DNA of 64,000 nt from Tabrizicola piscis (GTDB lineage: Bacteria > Pseudomonadota > Alphaproteobacteria > Rhodobacterales > Rhodobacteraceae): assembly GCF_003940805.1 (NCBI RefSeq), contig NZ_CP034328.1:4030001-4094000 (forward strand), in the 5' to 3' direction. Below the pieces are notes generated by a model, which had not been told where the DNA came from, searched no databases, and saw only the letters and a program-made list of their open reading frames with translations. The translations under genes and the position numbers were made by a program. This document shows positions 28,452 through 38,010 of the stretch, one piece after another. Within the stretch, counting starts at the first letter, position 1. Each line of letters opens with the position of its first letter.

Positions 28452-31400
28452 ATGAAGATCGAGCGGAAGTTCACCACCGAGGCCACCGGCGCTTACGGAG
28501 CCTTGGCCTTTGCAACCACGGTGTCCGAGATTCGCAATCCGGACGGCACGGTCGTTTTCCGCAATGACGCGGTCGAAGTGCCCGAGGGCTGGAGCCAGGT
28601 TGCCTCCGACGTGCTCGCCCAGAAGTATTTCCGCAAAGCCGGAATCCCGGCCCGCCTGAAGCGCGTCAAGGAAAAGGGCGTGCCCGAATTCCTGTGGCGC
28701 TCGGTCCCGGATGAAGAGGCTCTGGCACAACTCCCGGAAGGCGAGCGGAAGGTGGGCGAGACCTCCTCCAAGCAGGTCTTCGACCGTCTGGCAGGCGCTT
28801 GGGCCTATTGGGGCTGGAAGGGCGGCTATTTCACCACCGAAGCCGACGCCCGCGCCTATTTCGACGAGATGCGCTTCATGCTGGCCCGCCAGATGGCCGC
28901 CCCGAACAGCCCGCAATGGTTCAACACCGGCCTGCACTGGGCCTACGGCATCGACGGCCCCTCGCAGGGGCACTTCTACGTCGATCACGCCACGGGCAAG
29001 CTGACCAAATCGACCAGCGCCTATGAACACCCCCAGCCCCACGCCTGCTTCATCCAGTCGGTCAAGGATGACTTGGTGGGTGACGGCGGCATCATGGACC
29101 TCTGGGTCCGCGAGGCGCGACTGTTCAAATACGGCTCCGGCACCGGCACCAACTTCTCCTCGCTGCGCGGCGAAGGCGAGAAACTGTCCGGCGGCGGCAA
29201 ATCCTCGGGCCTGATGGGTTTCCTCAAGATCGGTGACCGCGCCGCTGGCGCCATCAAGTCCGGCGGCACCACCCGCCGCGCCGCCAAGATGGTCATCATC
29301 GACATGGACCACCCCGATGTCGAAGACTTCATCAACTGGAAGGTGATCGAGGAACAGAAGGTCGCCAGCCTCGTCGCAGGCTCCAAGGTCCACTCCGCCC
29401 GCCTCAACGACATCTTCGCCGCGATCAGATCCTTCGACGGCTCGATGGACGGCGCCACCGACCCGGCCGCCAACCCGGCCCTCAAAGCCGCGATCAAGGC
29501 CGCCAAGAAGGCGATGATCCCCGACACCTACACCAACCGCATCCTGCAATATGCGCGTCAGGGCTTCACCTCGATCGAATTCCCGACCTACGACACCGAC
29601 TGGGACTCGGAGGCCTATATCTCCGTCTCCGGCCAGAACTCCAACAACTCGGTCCGCGTGACTGATGCCTTCCTCAAGGCCGTCAAGAACGACCAGCCGT
29701 GGGAACTCATCCGCCGCACCGACGGCAAGGTCGCCAAGACCGTCTCGGCGCGGGATCTGTGGGACCAGATCGGCCACGCCGCCTGGGCCTGCGCCGACCC
29801 CGGCATCCAGTTCCACGACACCGTCAACGCCTGGCACACCTGCCCCGAAGACGGCGCGATCCGCGGCTCCAACCCGTGTTCCGAATACATGTTCCTCGAC
29901 GACACCGCCTGCAACCTGGCGTCGATGAACCTGCTGACCTTCTTCCACAACGGCCAGTTTGACGCCGATGCCTATGTCCACGCCTCGCGCCTCTGGACGG
30001 TCACGCTGGAAATCTCGGTCATGATGGCGCAATTCCCGTCCAAGGAAATCGCCCAGCTGTCCTACGACTTCCGCACCCTTGGCCTTGGCTATGCCAATAT
30101 CGGCGGCCTCCTGATGAACATGGGTCTTGGCTACGACTCCAAAGAGGGCCGCGCCCTCTGCGGTGCCCTGACCGCGATCATGACCGGCGTCAGCTACGCC
30201 ACCTCGGCGGAAATCGCCAAGGAGCTTGGCCCCTTCGCAGGCTATGCCCGCAACCGTGACCATATGCTGCGCGTGATCCGCAACCACCGCGCCGCCGCCC
30301 ATGCGACCGGCAGCTACGAAGGCCTGAACGTCCCCGCCGTTGCCCTTGACCACGCGAACTGCCCTGACCAAAGCCTTGTCGCCCTTGCGAAATCCGCTTG
30401 GGACGAGGCGCTGGCTCTTGGCGAGCAGCACGGCTACCGCAACGCCCAGACCACCGTGATCGCCCCCACCGGCACCATCGGCCTGGTGATGGACTGCGAC
30501 ACGACCGGGATCGAGCCTGACTTCGCCTTGGTGAAGTTCAAGAAACTGGCGGGCGGCGGCTACTTCAAGATCATCAACCAGTCGGTCCCGGCTGCGCTTG
30601 AAATGCTGGGCTACTCCACGTCCCAGGCGGCCGAGATCGTGGCTCATGCCGTCGGCCACGGCTCGCTTGGCCAAGCGCCGGCGATCAACCACTCCTCCCT
30701 CATCGGCCACGGCTTTGGCCCGCGTGAGATCGAGAAGATCGAGGCGGCACTCCCTTCCGCCTTCGACATCAAGTTCGTCTTCAACCAGTGGACCCTTGGC
30801 GTCGACTTCTGCAAAGGCACCCTTGGCATCCCCGAGGACAAGCTGAACGATCCGACCTTCGACCTTCTGCGCCACCTTGGCTTCACCAAGGCCCAGATCG
30901 ACGCCGCCAATGACCATGTCTGCGGCACGATGACTCTGGAAAACGCGCCGCATCTGAAGCCTGAACACTATTCGGTCTTCGACTGCGCCAACCCCTGCGG
31001 CAAGACCGGCAAGCGGTACCTCAGCGTGGACAGCCACATCTACATGATGGCCGCCGCCCAGTCGTTCATCTCGGGGGCAATCTCCAAGACGATCAACATG
31101 CCGAACAACGCGACCATCGCGGAGACGCTGGCGGCCTATGAACTTTCCCACTCGCTTGGCATCAAGGCCAACGCGCTCTACCGTGACGGCTCGAAACTCT
31201 CGCAGCCGCTGGCAAGTGCCCTGATCGAGGATGATGAGGAGGCCGAAGAGGTTCTGACCAACGGCTCCTTGATGGAAAAGGCCCAGGTGATTGCCGAAAA
31301 GATCGTCGAAAAGGTGATCATCAAGGAAATCGTCCGCAGCAACCGCGAAAAGCTGCCCGAGCGTCGCAAGGGCTATACCCAGAAGGCCATCGTCGGCGGC

Positions 31401-32150
31401 CACAAGGTGTACCTGCGCACCGGCGAATATCAGGACGGCTCGCTTGGCGAAATCTTCATCGACATGCACAAGGAAGGCGCTGGCTTCCGCGCGATGATGA
31501 ACAACTTCGCCATCGCAGTCAGCGTCGGTCTGCAATACGGCGTTCCGCTGGAAGAATTCGTCGAGGCCTTCACCTTCACCCGCTTTGAACCGGCAGGCAT
31601 GGTCCAAGGCAACGACAGCATCAAGAACGCGACCTCGATCCTTGACTACATCTTCCGCGAACTGGCTGTCAGCTACCTTGACCGCACCGACCTCGCCCAT
31701 GTCGCCCCGAAAGGCGCCAGCTTCGACGACCTTGGTCGCGGCGAAGAGGAAGGCAAGCGCAACATCTCGGAAATCACCGACGCCGCCGCGACCCGGGGGC
31801 TGGAGGTGCTGAAGCAGATCTCCTCTACCGGCTATCTGCGCAAACGCCTGCCGCAGGAACTTGTCGTCCTGCAAGGCGGCATGGGGGCAACCGCGCTGGC
31901 CAACGGGACAGACCCGGTGTCCACCCTGAACATGCTGGTCCCCGAAGGCCGGATGACGGGCTTCTCCGAATCCGTCTCGACCTTCGCCATCAGCGCTGCG
32001 ACCACCACGACCACCACCGACGCCCGCTCCAAGGCCAAACTGCAGGGCTACACCGGGGACTCGTGCTCGGAATGCGGCAACTACACGATGGTGCGGAACG
32101 GGAGCTGCCTGAAGTGCAACTCCTGCGGCGGAACGACGGGGTGCAGCTGA
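28452..32150 (+). CDS. nrdJ: Vitamin B12-dependent ribonucleotide reductase (class II)
   Basis: The 1232-residue enzyme reduces ribonucleotides using adenosylcobalamin and so supplies dNTPs with or without oxygen. The active-site block [20 protein letters not shown] (about residue 475) holds the radical-site cysteine and Glu. [24 protein letters not shown] marks the phosphate-binding region. The C-terminal CSECGN...[14 protein letters not shown] holds the redox-active cysteine cluster. I chose ATG 28452, with AGGAG 10 bases upstream; the frame extends 33 codons further without support. No partner subunit is needed or present. Confidence 0.95.
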   Translation: MKIERKFTTEATGAYGALAFATTVSEIRNPDGTVVFRNDAVEVPEGWSQVASDVLAQKYFRKAGIPARLKRVKEKGVPEFLWRSVPDEEALAQLPEGERKVGETSSKQVFDRLAGAWAYWGWKGGYFTTEADARAYFDEMRFMLARQMAAPNSPQWFNTGLHWAYGIDGPSQGHFYVDHATGKLTKSTSAYEHPQPHACFIQSVKDDLVGDGGIMDLWVREARLFKYGSGTGTNFSSLRGEGEKLSGGGKSSGLMGFLKIGDRAAGAIKSGGTTRRAAKMVIIDMDHPDVEDFINWKVIEEQKVASLVAGSKVHSARLNDIFAAIRSFDGSMDGATDPAANPALKAAIKAAKKAMIPDTYTNRILQYARQGFTSIEFPTYDTDWDSEAYISVSGQNSNNSVRVTDAFLKAVKNDQPWELIRRTDGKVAKTVSARDLWDQIGHAAWACADPGIQFHDTVNAWHTCPEDGAIRGSNPCSEYMFLDDTACNLASMNLLTFFHNGQFDADAYVHASRLWTVTLEISVMMAQFPSKEIAQLSYDFRTLGLGYANIGGLLMNMGLGYDSKEGRALCGALTAIMTGVSYATSAEIAKELGPFAGYARNRDHMLRVIRNHRAAAHATGSYEGLNVPAVALDHANCPDQSLVALAKSAWDEALALGEQHGYRNAQTTVIAPTGTIGLVMDCDTTGIEPDFALVKFKKLAGGGYFKIINQSVPAALEMLGYSTSQAAEIVAHAVGHGSLGQAPAINHSSLIGHGFGPREIEKIEAALPSAFDIKFVFNQWTLGVDFCKGTLGIPEDKLNDPTFDLLRHLGFTKAQIDAANDHVCGTMTLENAPHLKPEHYSVFDCANPCGKTGKRYLSVDSHIYMMAAAQSFISGAISKTINMPNNATIAETLAAYELSHSLGIKANALYRDGSKLSQPLASALIEDDEEAEEVLTNGSLMEKAQVIAEKIVEKVIIKEIVRSNREKLPERRKGYTQKAIVGGHKVYLRTGEYQDGSLGEIFIDMHKEGAGFRAMMNNFAIAVSVGLQYGVPLEEFVEAFTFTRFEPAGMVQGNDSIKNATSILDYIFRELAVSYLDRTDLAHVAPKGASFDDLGRGEEEGKRNISEITDAAATRGLEVLKQISSTGYLRKRLPQELVVLQGGMGATALANGTDPVSTLNMLVPEGRMTGFSESVSTFAISAATTTTTTDARSKAKLQGYTGDSCSECGNYTMVRNGSCLKCNSCGGTTGCS

Positions 32151-32168
32151 TTTGAGATTGGGGTTGGA

Positions 32169-32190
32169 GCGCGCTGTGTCACCAGCGCGC
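32169..32190. terminator. Hairpin after nrdJ
   Basis: GCGCGCTG and CAGCGCGC pair perfectly around a 6-base loop, about 20 bases after the nrdJ stop. There is no U tract. It probably stabilises or ends the transcript. Confidence 0.55.
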
Positions 32191-32360
32191 CCCGGCTCTC
32201 CCGCATTGTTGTGCACGCTGCGGGAAAAGCTGTCTCGGCCCTCGTGGGTCGATGCGCTCGTTGAAGCGCACTCCGGGACGGCGGGCAATGGCGTGCTCGC
32301 TTATACAGGTTTTGCCCACAGAAAACTGGGGACGCCTGTTAATATCTGGAGACGACTGAG

Positions 32361-32588
32361 ATGGTTACCAAAGACTACTGGACGCAAAAGCGCTCTGATG
32401 GAAAATGGGAAACGAAGCGGGAGGGCGCAAGCCGCGCCACGAACGTATTCGATACGCAGGCCGAGTCTTGGGATCGAACGAAGGACTTGGCGCGTTCCCA
32501 CGAGGGTGAAGCGTACCTCAAAGGTCAGAATGGACTGATCCGCGAACGCAACACCTACGGCCACGACCCTGAGAAGTCCAAAGGTTAA
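32361..32588 (+). CDS. Small DUF2188-type protein
   Basis: The 75-residue, very hydrophilic protein has the DUF2188 pattern: KRSDGKWETKREGASRATNV, followed by TQAESWDRTKDLARSHEGE and IRERNTYGHDP. Members are short stand-alone proteins of unknown function, sometimes near mobile or stress genes. An AT-richer leader and its own terminator (32603-32645) show it is a separate unit. Its lower GC content than the flanking genes may hint at acquisition, though the gene is too short to judge. Confidence 0.75.
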   Translation: MVTKDYWTQKRSDGKWETKREGASRATNVFDTQAESWDRTKDLARSHEGEAYLKGQNGLIRERNTYGHDPEKSKG

Positions 32589-32602
32589 TCGAAAGACGCT
32601 GC

Positions 32603-32645
32603 CAAATGAACGGGCGGGGACTGCTCCTCGCCCGTTTGCCATTTG
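32603..32645. terminator. Long hairpin terminator of the DUF2188-type gene
   Basis: AACGGGCG pairs with CGCCCGTT (32609-32616 with 32629-32636), extended outward by CAAATG/CATTTG (32603-32608 with 32640-32645). It begins 15 bases after the stop codon. Confidence 0.75.
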
Positions 32646-32662
32646 CGCAGCTCTAGCCCTTT

Positions 32663-32711
32663 CCCTCCCCAAATATCCCACGGGAGGTCCGGAGGGTGTG
32701 AAACCCTCCGG
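32663..32711 (+). repeat. Dispersed CCAAATATCCC repeat with hairpin (copy C)
   Basis: CTCCCCAAATATCCCACGGG is followed by CCGGAGGG/CCCTCCGG (32689-32696 with 32704-32711) around TGTGAAA. Layout and the AAATATCCC core match copies A and B. Confidence 0.75.
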
Positions 32712-32854
32712 GGCCAGCCCCAGCCGCTCCGCCCCCATTTCCTGACAAATCCTTAACACCCACCTCTAACCCGTTGAAATCCGGTGCGGCAGGCCCTGTC
32801 CCCGCCCGGGACACCCCATTTGACCCCGGCTGCCTCCAAGGCTACCATCCCGGA

Positions 32855-33274
32855 ATGAAGCCAGACCCGACCCAGATCATGACCCAGACCCTCCGCGATA
32901 CCGGTGTCCGTGTGACCCGCCAGCGCGAGGCGTTGCTGCGCGTCCTGACCGAGGCGCAGGACCACCCCGACGCCGCCGAACTCCACCGCCGCGCCCGGGT
33001 GATTGACGACAGCCTGTCGCTGGCCACCGTCTACCGCACGCTTTCCGTGCTGGAACGCGAAGGGGTCGTGCTGCGGCTCGCCCTAGAAAACGGCGGCGCG
33101 CGGTACGAGGTCGCGGACGCCCCGCATCACGACCATATCGTCGATCTCGATACCGGCCGGATCACCGAATTCCGGTCGGAAAAGATCGAACAATTGCAGC
33201 GCGAAATCGCGGCGGAGATGGGGTATGAGATCGTCCATCACCGGCTGGAGCTGTACTGCCGCAAGAAGCGTTAA
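32855..33274 (+). CDS. Fur family metal-responsive regulator (Fur/Mur)
   Basis: The 139-residue regulator has a winged helix ([37 protein letters not shown]) and the dimer/metal domain with [16 protein letters not shown] and [12 protein letters not shown]. The HHDH and late HH residues are typical metal ligands. The CxxC structural zinc motifs of some Fur proteins are absent. In Rhodobacterales such proteins often respond to manganese (Mur). ATG 32855 was preferred over an upstream ATG because [17 protein letters not shown] fits the family start. It shares its stop TTAA with the convergent next gene. Confidence 0.88.
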   Translation: MKPDPTQIMTQTLRDTGVRVTRQREALLRVLTEAQDHPDAAELHRRARVIDDSLSLATVYRTLSVLEREGVVLRLALENGGARYEVADAPHHDHIVDLDTGRITEFRSEKIEQLQREIAAEMGYEIVHHRLELYCRKKR

Positions 33275-33759
33275 CCGCCAAAGCCGCCGTAGCGACCCTG
33301 GCTGAAAATCAACGGCTCCCCGTCGCGAACCGTGACCCGCAGCACCCGGCCGACTAGGATGGCATGGTCACCCCCGTCATGGGCGGCATGGGCCGCGCAG
33401 TCGAAGCGGGCAAGGGCTGTGGGAAGGACCGGCAGGCCCTCGTCGGTCACCACATGGTCAAGCCCGGCGAAGCCTTCACCTGTGCGGGCGAAGCGGGGGA
33501 TCCAGTCGGCCTGCTCGACCCCCAGCACATGGATCGCGTAATGCGTCGCGGCCGTGAACACCCCGAACCGCCGCGAGGCCTTGGCGGGCGACCACAGGAC
33601 CAGTGGCGGATCAAGCGACACCGACGAGAAGCTGTTGGCGGCAAAGCCCACCGGGCCATCCGGCCCCATCGTCGTGACCAGACAAACCCCGGTGGCAAAG
33701 CGACCGAAGGCATCACGCAGGCCGCGGCTGTCGATGGGTAGCGGTGTTCCGTCTGGCAT
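33271..33759 (-). CDS. Flavin reductase domain protein
   Basis: The 162-residue protein is of the NAD(P)H:flavin reductase (HpaC/DIM6-NTAB) family: [42 protein letters not shown], and [21 protein letters not shown] followed by YGGFG. Such proteins supply reduced flavin to a monooxygenase or act as flavin-binding reductases. No monooxygenase lies next to it, so its partner is unknown. AAAGGGA lies before ATG 33759. Its stop and that of the Fur gene overlap by four bases, tail to tail. Confidence 0.85.
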   Translation of the reverse strand: MPDGTPLPIDSRGLRDAFGRFATGVCLVTTMGPDGPVGFAANSFSSVSLDPPLVLWSPAKASRRFGVFTAATHYAIHVLGVEQADWIPRFARTGEGFAGLDHVVTDEGLPVLPTALARFDCAAHAAHDGGDHAILVGRVLRVTVRDGEPLIFSQGRYGGFGG

Positions 33760-33822
33760 GGTGGTCCCTTTCCTGAACCCCACCAGATATTGCGCCAAGC
33801 CGGACAATCAACGGCAAACCCT

Positions 33823-35856
33823 TCAGACAACCCGCAGCAATCGCAGCGCGTCATAAATGGCCGCGTGCGTGTTGCGGGCCGCCACTGCATCGCCGATCCG
33901 GTACAGCGCAAAGCCGGGCGGGCCGTCACCGTCGGGCTGTGGGCGACCGTCGATCAGCGCGTCGTGGTCAACCATGCCAAGATTGGCCGACAAGGGTTTG
34001 AGATCAAAGTAGATCTCTGCCAAAGGCTGGGTGCCGTGGTTGACGACCACCTGATCATAAAGCGCGGTCTTGGCCAGCTTCATGTAGTCTGACCCGATGG
34101 TCGCTTGCAGCTGGTTTCCGGCCCGCGCGACCGACAGCAGCCGGTAGGTCACGGTGAAGGTCACGTCCTTGTCCTGCATGGCGCGCATGTAGGGGACAAG
34201 GTTCATCGCCATCACATCGGGGGCGAAGGTGCGGTCGGGGGTCATCACCTCGACCTTCGCGCCCGTCTCGGCGATCAGTTGGGCGGCCTGCATCGCCGCA
34301 TGGTCGCCCGCGTCATCGTAGAGCAGGACATTCGTGCCCGGCTTCACGTCACCCGACAGGATGTCCCAGGTCGACACCACAAGATCATTGCCAGCCGACA
34401 GCACGTCCGTTGTCGGCAGGCCACCTGTGGCGATGACCACGACATCAGGGCTTTCGGCAACAACATCAGAGGCTTCCGCGAATGTGTTGAAGCGGAATTC
34501 AACACCCTTTGCCGCGCATTGGGCCATGCGCCAGTCGATGATCCCGATCATCTCGCGCCGTCTTGGGGTGCGGGCGGTCAGAAGGATCTGCCCGCCAGGC
34601 TCTGCCGCGGCTTCGAAGACCAGAACACTGTGGCCGCGCTCTGCCGCGACCCGAGCAGCCTCCAGCCCTGCAGGGCCGGCACCGACGATTACTACCTTCT
34701 TGCGACGGGGGGCCGGGGCGATGCTGTGCGGCATCGTCTCTTCCCGCCCGGTCGAGGGGTTGTGGATGCAGAGCGCCATGCCACCCTGATAGATCCGGTC
34801 CAGACAATATGTGGCACCGACACAGGGGCGAATGTCAGCCTCACGGCCCTCGGTGATCTTCTGCACGATATGCGGGTCAGCCATATGGGCGCGGGTCATG
34901 CCGACCATGTCAAGCTGCCCGGTGGCCACGGCATGGCGCGCGGTGGCGACATCGGGGATGCGGGCGGCGTGGAAGGTGGGCAGGCCAACCTCAGCCCGCA
35001 CCCGTCCGGCAAAATCGAGATGGGGGGCGGCGCGCATGCCCTGAATGGGGATCACGTCCGTCATGGCGGGATCAGTATGGATCCGGCCCTTGATGATGTT
35101 AAGAAAGTCGACCAAGCCACTGTCGCGGAACATCTTTCCGATGGCGATTCCTTCGTCGGCATCAATCCCGCCCGGCTCGCCCTCATCGGCGGTATAGCGT
35201 ACGCCCAGCAGAAACCGGTCGCCCACACGTTTGCGGCAAGCGGCCAGAACCTCCATCGAGAACCGCGCCCGGTTTTCCAGCGACCCGCCATAAGGCGCGG
35301 GCAGCGCATTGGTGAAGGGCGACATGAACTGGTCCATCAGATGGCCGTAACATTCGAATTCCACCCCATCCAGACCGGCGGCCTGCATCCGTTCAGCGGC
35401 GTCGGCGTAGTCGTTGATGATGCGGGTGATATCCCAATCTTCAACCACCTTCGGGAAGGCGCGGTGGCTGGGTTCGCGGGCCGGACCAGCCGCGACCACG
35501 GGCAGCCAGTCGCCCTTGTCCCAGCGGGTGCGGCGGCCAAGGTGGGTCAGCTGGATCATCACTGCCGCCCCCGCCTCATGGCAATCATCGGCAAGGCGCT
35601 TCATCCATGGAACCACCTCATCCTTGTAGGCGAGGATGTTGTTGAACACCGGGGGGCTGTCCTTTGACACGGCGGCAGAGCCTGCGGTCATCGTCAGGGC
35701 AACCCCGGCCTTTGCCCGCTCCAGATGGTAAAGCCGGTAGCGGTCCTTGGGCATGCCATCCTCGGGGTAGGCCGGTTCGTGGCTGGTCGTCATGATCCGG
35801 TTGCGCAGCGTCAGGTGCTTGAGCTGGTAGGGTTGCAGAAGCGGATCGTTCGACAT
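33823..35856 (-). CDS. TMADH/DgcA-like NADH:flavin oxidoreductase, one cluster cysteine replaced
   Basis: The 677-residue protein has an Old Yellow Enzyme-type TIM barrel (residues 1-370; VEFECYGHLMDQFMSPFTNA, APYGGSLENRARF) followed by a two-Rossmann FAD/NAD domain (VVIVGAGPAGLEAARVAAER, about residue 391). This is the layout of trimethylamine dehydrogenase, 2,4-dienoyl-CoA reductase and DgcA (dimethylglycine demethylation). The [4Fe-4S] motif reads C345-VG-A348-TY-C351...C363: the second cysteine is alanine. Some DgcA-branch proteins may share this. The divergent TetR gene and a palindrome between them suggest inducible control. The likely substrate is a small N-methylated amine, but this is not certain. 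Confidence 0.82.
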   Translation of the reverse strand: MSNDPLLQPYQLKHLTLRNRIMTTSHEPAYPEDGMPKDRYRLYHLERAKAGVALTMTAGSAAVSKDSPPVFNNILAYKDEVVPWMKRLADDCHEAGAAVMIQLTHLGRRTRWDKGDWLPVVAAGPAREPSHRAFPKVVEDWDITRIINDYADAAERMQAAGLDGVEFECYGHLMDQFMSPFTNALPAPYGGSLENRARFSMEVLAACRKRVGDRFLLGVRYTADEGEPGGIDADEGIAIGKMFRDSGLVDFLNIIKGRIHTDPAMTDVIPIQGMRAAPHLDFAGRVRAEVGLPTFHAARIPDVATARHAVATGQLDMVGMTRAHMADPHIVQKITEGREADIRPCVGATYCLDRIYQGGMALCIHNPSTGREETMPHSIAPAPRRKKVVIVGAGPAGLEAARVAAERGHSVLVFEAAAEPGGQILLTARTPRRREMIGIIDWRMAQCAAKGVEFRFNTFAEASDVVAESPDVVVIATGGLPTTDVLSAGNDLVVSTWDILSGDVKPGTNVLLYDDAGDHAAMQAAQLIAETGAKVEVMTPDRTFAPDVMAMNLVPYMRAMQDKDVTFTVTYRLLSVARAGNQLQATIGSDYMKLAKTALYDQVVVNHGTQPLAEIYFDLKPLSANLGMVDHDALIDGRPQPDGDGPPGFALYRIGDAVAARNTHAAIYDALRLLRVV

Positions 35857-35920
35857 GGCCGGGCCTTGCGCTGAGGATTTGGCGCAAGGATAGCGGCGGG
35901 GGAAGGCCGCTCAAGAAAAA

Positions 35921-35936
35921 TCGACACATGTGTCGA
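35921..35936. promoter_or_regulatory. Perfect palindrome between the flavoenzyme and tetR, candidate operator
   Basis: TCGACACATGTGTCGA is a perfect 16-base inverted repeat midway in the 126-base divergent intergenic region (64 bases from the flavoenzyme start, 46 from tetR). Position and form suit a TetR-family operator controlling both genes. Confidence 0.65.
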
Positions 35937-35982
35937 GTTTGTCGTCTTGTGCGCGGGGCAGGGGCAGGCATAGGGTCAGGCC

Positions 35983-36651
35983 ATGGACAAGGAACGGTCG
36001 GAACGTGGCTGGCGGGGGACGCCGGAATTGTGGCTGGATGCGGCTTATGGCCTTTTGGTCGAAGGCGGTGTCGAGGCGGTGAAGGTCATGCCCTTGGCGC
36101 AACGGCTGGGCCTGTCGCGCACCTCGTTCTACTGGCATTTCCCCGACCGTGAGGCATTGCTGGATGGGCTTGTGGCGCGCTGGCGGGCGCAGAACACCGG
36201 CAATCTTGTGGCCCGGTGCGAGGCACCAGCACCCACCATCTCGGCGGCGATGCTGAACCTGATCGACTGCTGGGTCGATCCGGGGCTGTTTGACAGCCGT
36301 CTGGAATTCGCGATGCGCACTTGGGCTTTGACCGATCCGGCTGTGGATGCCGCCTTGGTCGAGGCGGACGCAACGCGGTTGGCCGCGATCACCCGGCTGT
36401 TCCTGCGTTTTGGCTATGCGGCGACCGAGGCGGATACTCGGGCGCGGACATTGTACCTGACGCAAGTCGGCTATATCGCGCTGCGGTCGGAGGAAAGCTT
36501 TGACGTGCGGATGGGCCGGATCCCGGCCTATGTGCTGACGTTTTCAGGGGTTGCCCCCAGCGCGGCGGAGGTGGCGGCCTTCCGCATGCGCCACGCGGTC
36601 AGGTCAGTCGGGCCAGAAGGGTCAGAAGCTGGCTCTGTTCGTCAGGCGTAA
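35983..36651 (+). CDS. TetR/AcrR family transcriptional regulator
   Basis: The 222-residue protein has an N-terminal helix-turn-helix (GGVEAVKVMPLAQRLGLSRT, SFYWHFPDREALLDGLV, residues 26-62). Its larger C-terminal ligand domain (CWVDPGLFDSRLEFAMRTWA) is typical of the subgroup found near amine-catabolic enzymes. It probably represses itself and the divergent flavoenzyme through the 35921-35936 palindrome. The ATG was chosen by position. The last 53 bases overlap the convergent MarR gene, so the C-terminal tail (VRSVGPEGSEAGSVRQA) may be a chance extension. Confidence 0.85.
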   Translation: MDKERSERGWRGTPELWLDAAYGLLVEGGVEAVKVMPLAQRLGLSRTSFYWHFPDREALLDGLVARWRAQNTGNLVARCEAPAPTISAAMLNLIDCWVDPGLFDSRLEFAMRTWALTDPAVDAALVEADATRLAAITRLFLRFGYAATEADTRARTLYLTQVGYIALRSEESFDVRMGRIPAYVLTFSGVAPSAAEVAAFRMRHAVRSVGPEGSEAGSVRQA

Positions 36652-37030
36652 GCGGGGCGAGCGTTTCGCCGGATACGGCCAGCGCTGTCGCGGCGCGGGC
36701 GGCGAACAGGGCCGCACCGCTGTCGGTCAGGGAAACGGTCAGGCGGCGGCGATCTTCGGTATCGGCAGCCGTCGCCACATAGTCCAGCCGGGCCAGCCGG
36801 TCGACAACCCCCTTGATGGTGGCCGCGTCCATGGCCGTCGCGCGGCCAAGCTGGTTTTGCGACAGCGGGCCAACTTCGGCCAGACGCGCCAGAACGGCGA
36901 ACTGGGTGGTGGTCACTTCGGGGATATGGGCGGCAAAAATGGCCAGATGCCGCTGCGTGACCCGGCGCAGGACATAACCGATCTGATCGTCAAGTCGGTA
37001 CTCGGCGCGGCTTTCGGCGGCATCGCTCAT
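36599..37030 (-). CDS. MarR family transcriptional regulator
   Basis: The 143-residue regulator has the MarR winged helix: TTTQFAVLARLAEVGPLSQ, NQLGRATAMDAATIKGVVDR and the wing DTEDRRRLTVSLTDSG. It is divergent from the molybdenum hydroxylase-hydroxynicotinate reductase operon at 37138 and therefore the most likely regulator of that pathway, similar to how MarR-type proteins (for example NicR) control nicotinate genes. Candidate inverted repeats lie at 37100-37115. It overlaps the end of the TetR gene by 53 bases on the opposite strand. Confidence 0.87.
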   Translation of the reverse strand: MSDAAESRAEYRLDDQIGYVLRRVTQRHLAIFAAHIPEVTTTQFAVLARLAEVGPLSQNQLGRATAMDAATIKGVVDRLARLDYVATAADTEDRRRLTVSLTDSGAALFAARAATALAVSGETLAPLTPDEQSQLLTLLARLT

Positions 37031-37070
37031 GTCTTTGCGATACGCGTTGCGCCGCCGTGGTGCAAGACAG

Positions 37071-37115
37071 TTGACAGGGGCGGGGCCGGGGTCGCAGACT
37101 TGTTTCTACACAAAC
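37071..37115 (+). promoter_or_regulatory. Promoter region of the catabolic operon with MarR-type inverted repeats
   Basis: TTGACA at 37071-37076 is a good -35 element; no convincing -10 was found at standard spacing. TTGTTTCTACACAA (37100-37113), a TTGT-N6-ACAA repeat, and the offset GTTT-N6-AAAC (37102-37115) are plausible MarR half-sites just before the first gene. Confidence 0.4.
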
Positions 37116-37137
37116 GAAGTGCCGGGGTGCCCAGCCC

Positions 37138-38010
37138 GTGACGCCGCCCGTAGCGACGCCTGACGCCAGACCAGCTTATGCCCGTCCGGACACATTGGCC
37201 GAGGCGTTGGGCCTGTTGTCCGGCGGCGGCTGGCGGGTGCTTGCCGGGGGCACGGACCTATACCCGGGTGCCGGGGCGCAGCTGTCGGGGCCGGTGCTGG
37301 ATCTGGCCGGGCTTGCCGACCTTGCGGGGATCAGGGCGACAGGGCAGGGCCTGCGGATCGGCGCGGCCACGACCTGGGCCGACCTTGCCAGCGCATCGCT
37401 GCCCGGGGCCTTTTGCGCCTTGCAACAGGCGGCGCGGCAAGTTGGTGGGCGGCAGGTACAGGTGGCGGGCACCATCGGTGGCAACCTCTGCAATGCCTCG
37501 CCCGCCGCGGACGGGGTGCCGCCGCTGCTGGTTCTTGGGGCGGGGGTGGAATTGGCCTCACACTCCGGTGTGCGCCACCTGCCGTTGGCCGAGTTTCTGC
37601 TGGGCCCCCGTCAGACCGCCTTGCAGACGGGCGAGGTGTTGACGGCCATCCTGATCCCGCCGCAGGGAATGCAGGGCCAGTCCGCCTTTGTGAAGCTGGG
37701 CGCCCGGCGGCATCTGGTGATCTCCATCGCGATGGTTGCCGTGCGCGTGGTGGTGGAGGCGGGCCGCCTTGCTGAAGTGGCCGTGGCCGTCGGGTCCTGC
37801 TCGGCCACGGCAACCCGGCTGCCGGGGGTTGAGGCGGCGCTGTCGGGCGTTCTGGTGTCCAAGGCCCTTTCGCGGGTAACTGATGCCGATGTGTCCGCGG
37901 CGCTGTCCCCAATCGACGATGTCCGCGCGACTGCCGTTTACCGCAACCATGCCGCGGCGGAACTTGTGAGACGCGCCTTGGCCGAGGCACTGGCAGGGGT
38001 GGTGGAATGA
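37138..38010 (+). CDS. Molybdenum hydroxylase FAD-binding subunit (xanthine dehydrogenase family)
   Basis: The 290-residue protein is the medium, FAD-binding subunit of a molybdenum hydroxylase (CoxM/NdhF type). The FAD motifs are WRVLAGGTDLYPGAG (about residue 31) and VQVAGTIGGNLCNASPAAD (about residue 115), with a CO-dehydrogenase-type C-terminal domain (FVKLGARRHLVISIAMVAVR). It passes electrons from the Fe-S clusters to an acceptor. Translation starts at GTG 37138. It overlaps the catalytic subunit by 4 bases. With the reductase downstream, hydroxylation of nicotinate or a similar N-heterocycle is the best guess. Confidence 0.87.
   Translation: MTPPVATPDARPAYARPDTLAEALGLLSGGGWRVLAGGTDLYPGAGAQLSGPVLDLAGLADLAGIRATGQGLRIGAATTWADLASASLPGAFCALQQAARQVGGRQVQVAGTIGGNLCNASPAADGVPPLLVLGAGVELASHSGVRHLPLAEFLLGPRQTALQTGEVLTAILIPPQGMQGQSAFVKLGARRHLVISIAMVAVRVVVEAGRLAEVAVAVGSCSATATRLPGVEAALSGVLVSKALSRVTDADVSAALSPIDDVRATAVYRNHAAAELVRRALAEALAGVVE

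Noticed and set aside
28338..32288. A 1316-codon open frame on the minus strand opposite nrdJ
   Set aside because: It mirrors the codon structure of nrdJ in high-GC DNA, has a low-complexity Asp/Gly/Val-rich translation and no domain. nrdJ on the other strand is unmistakable.
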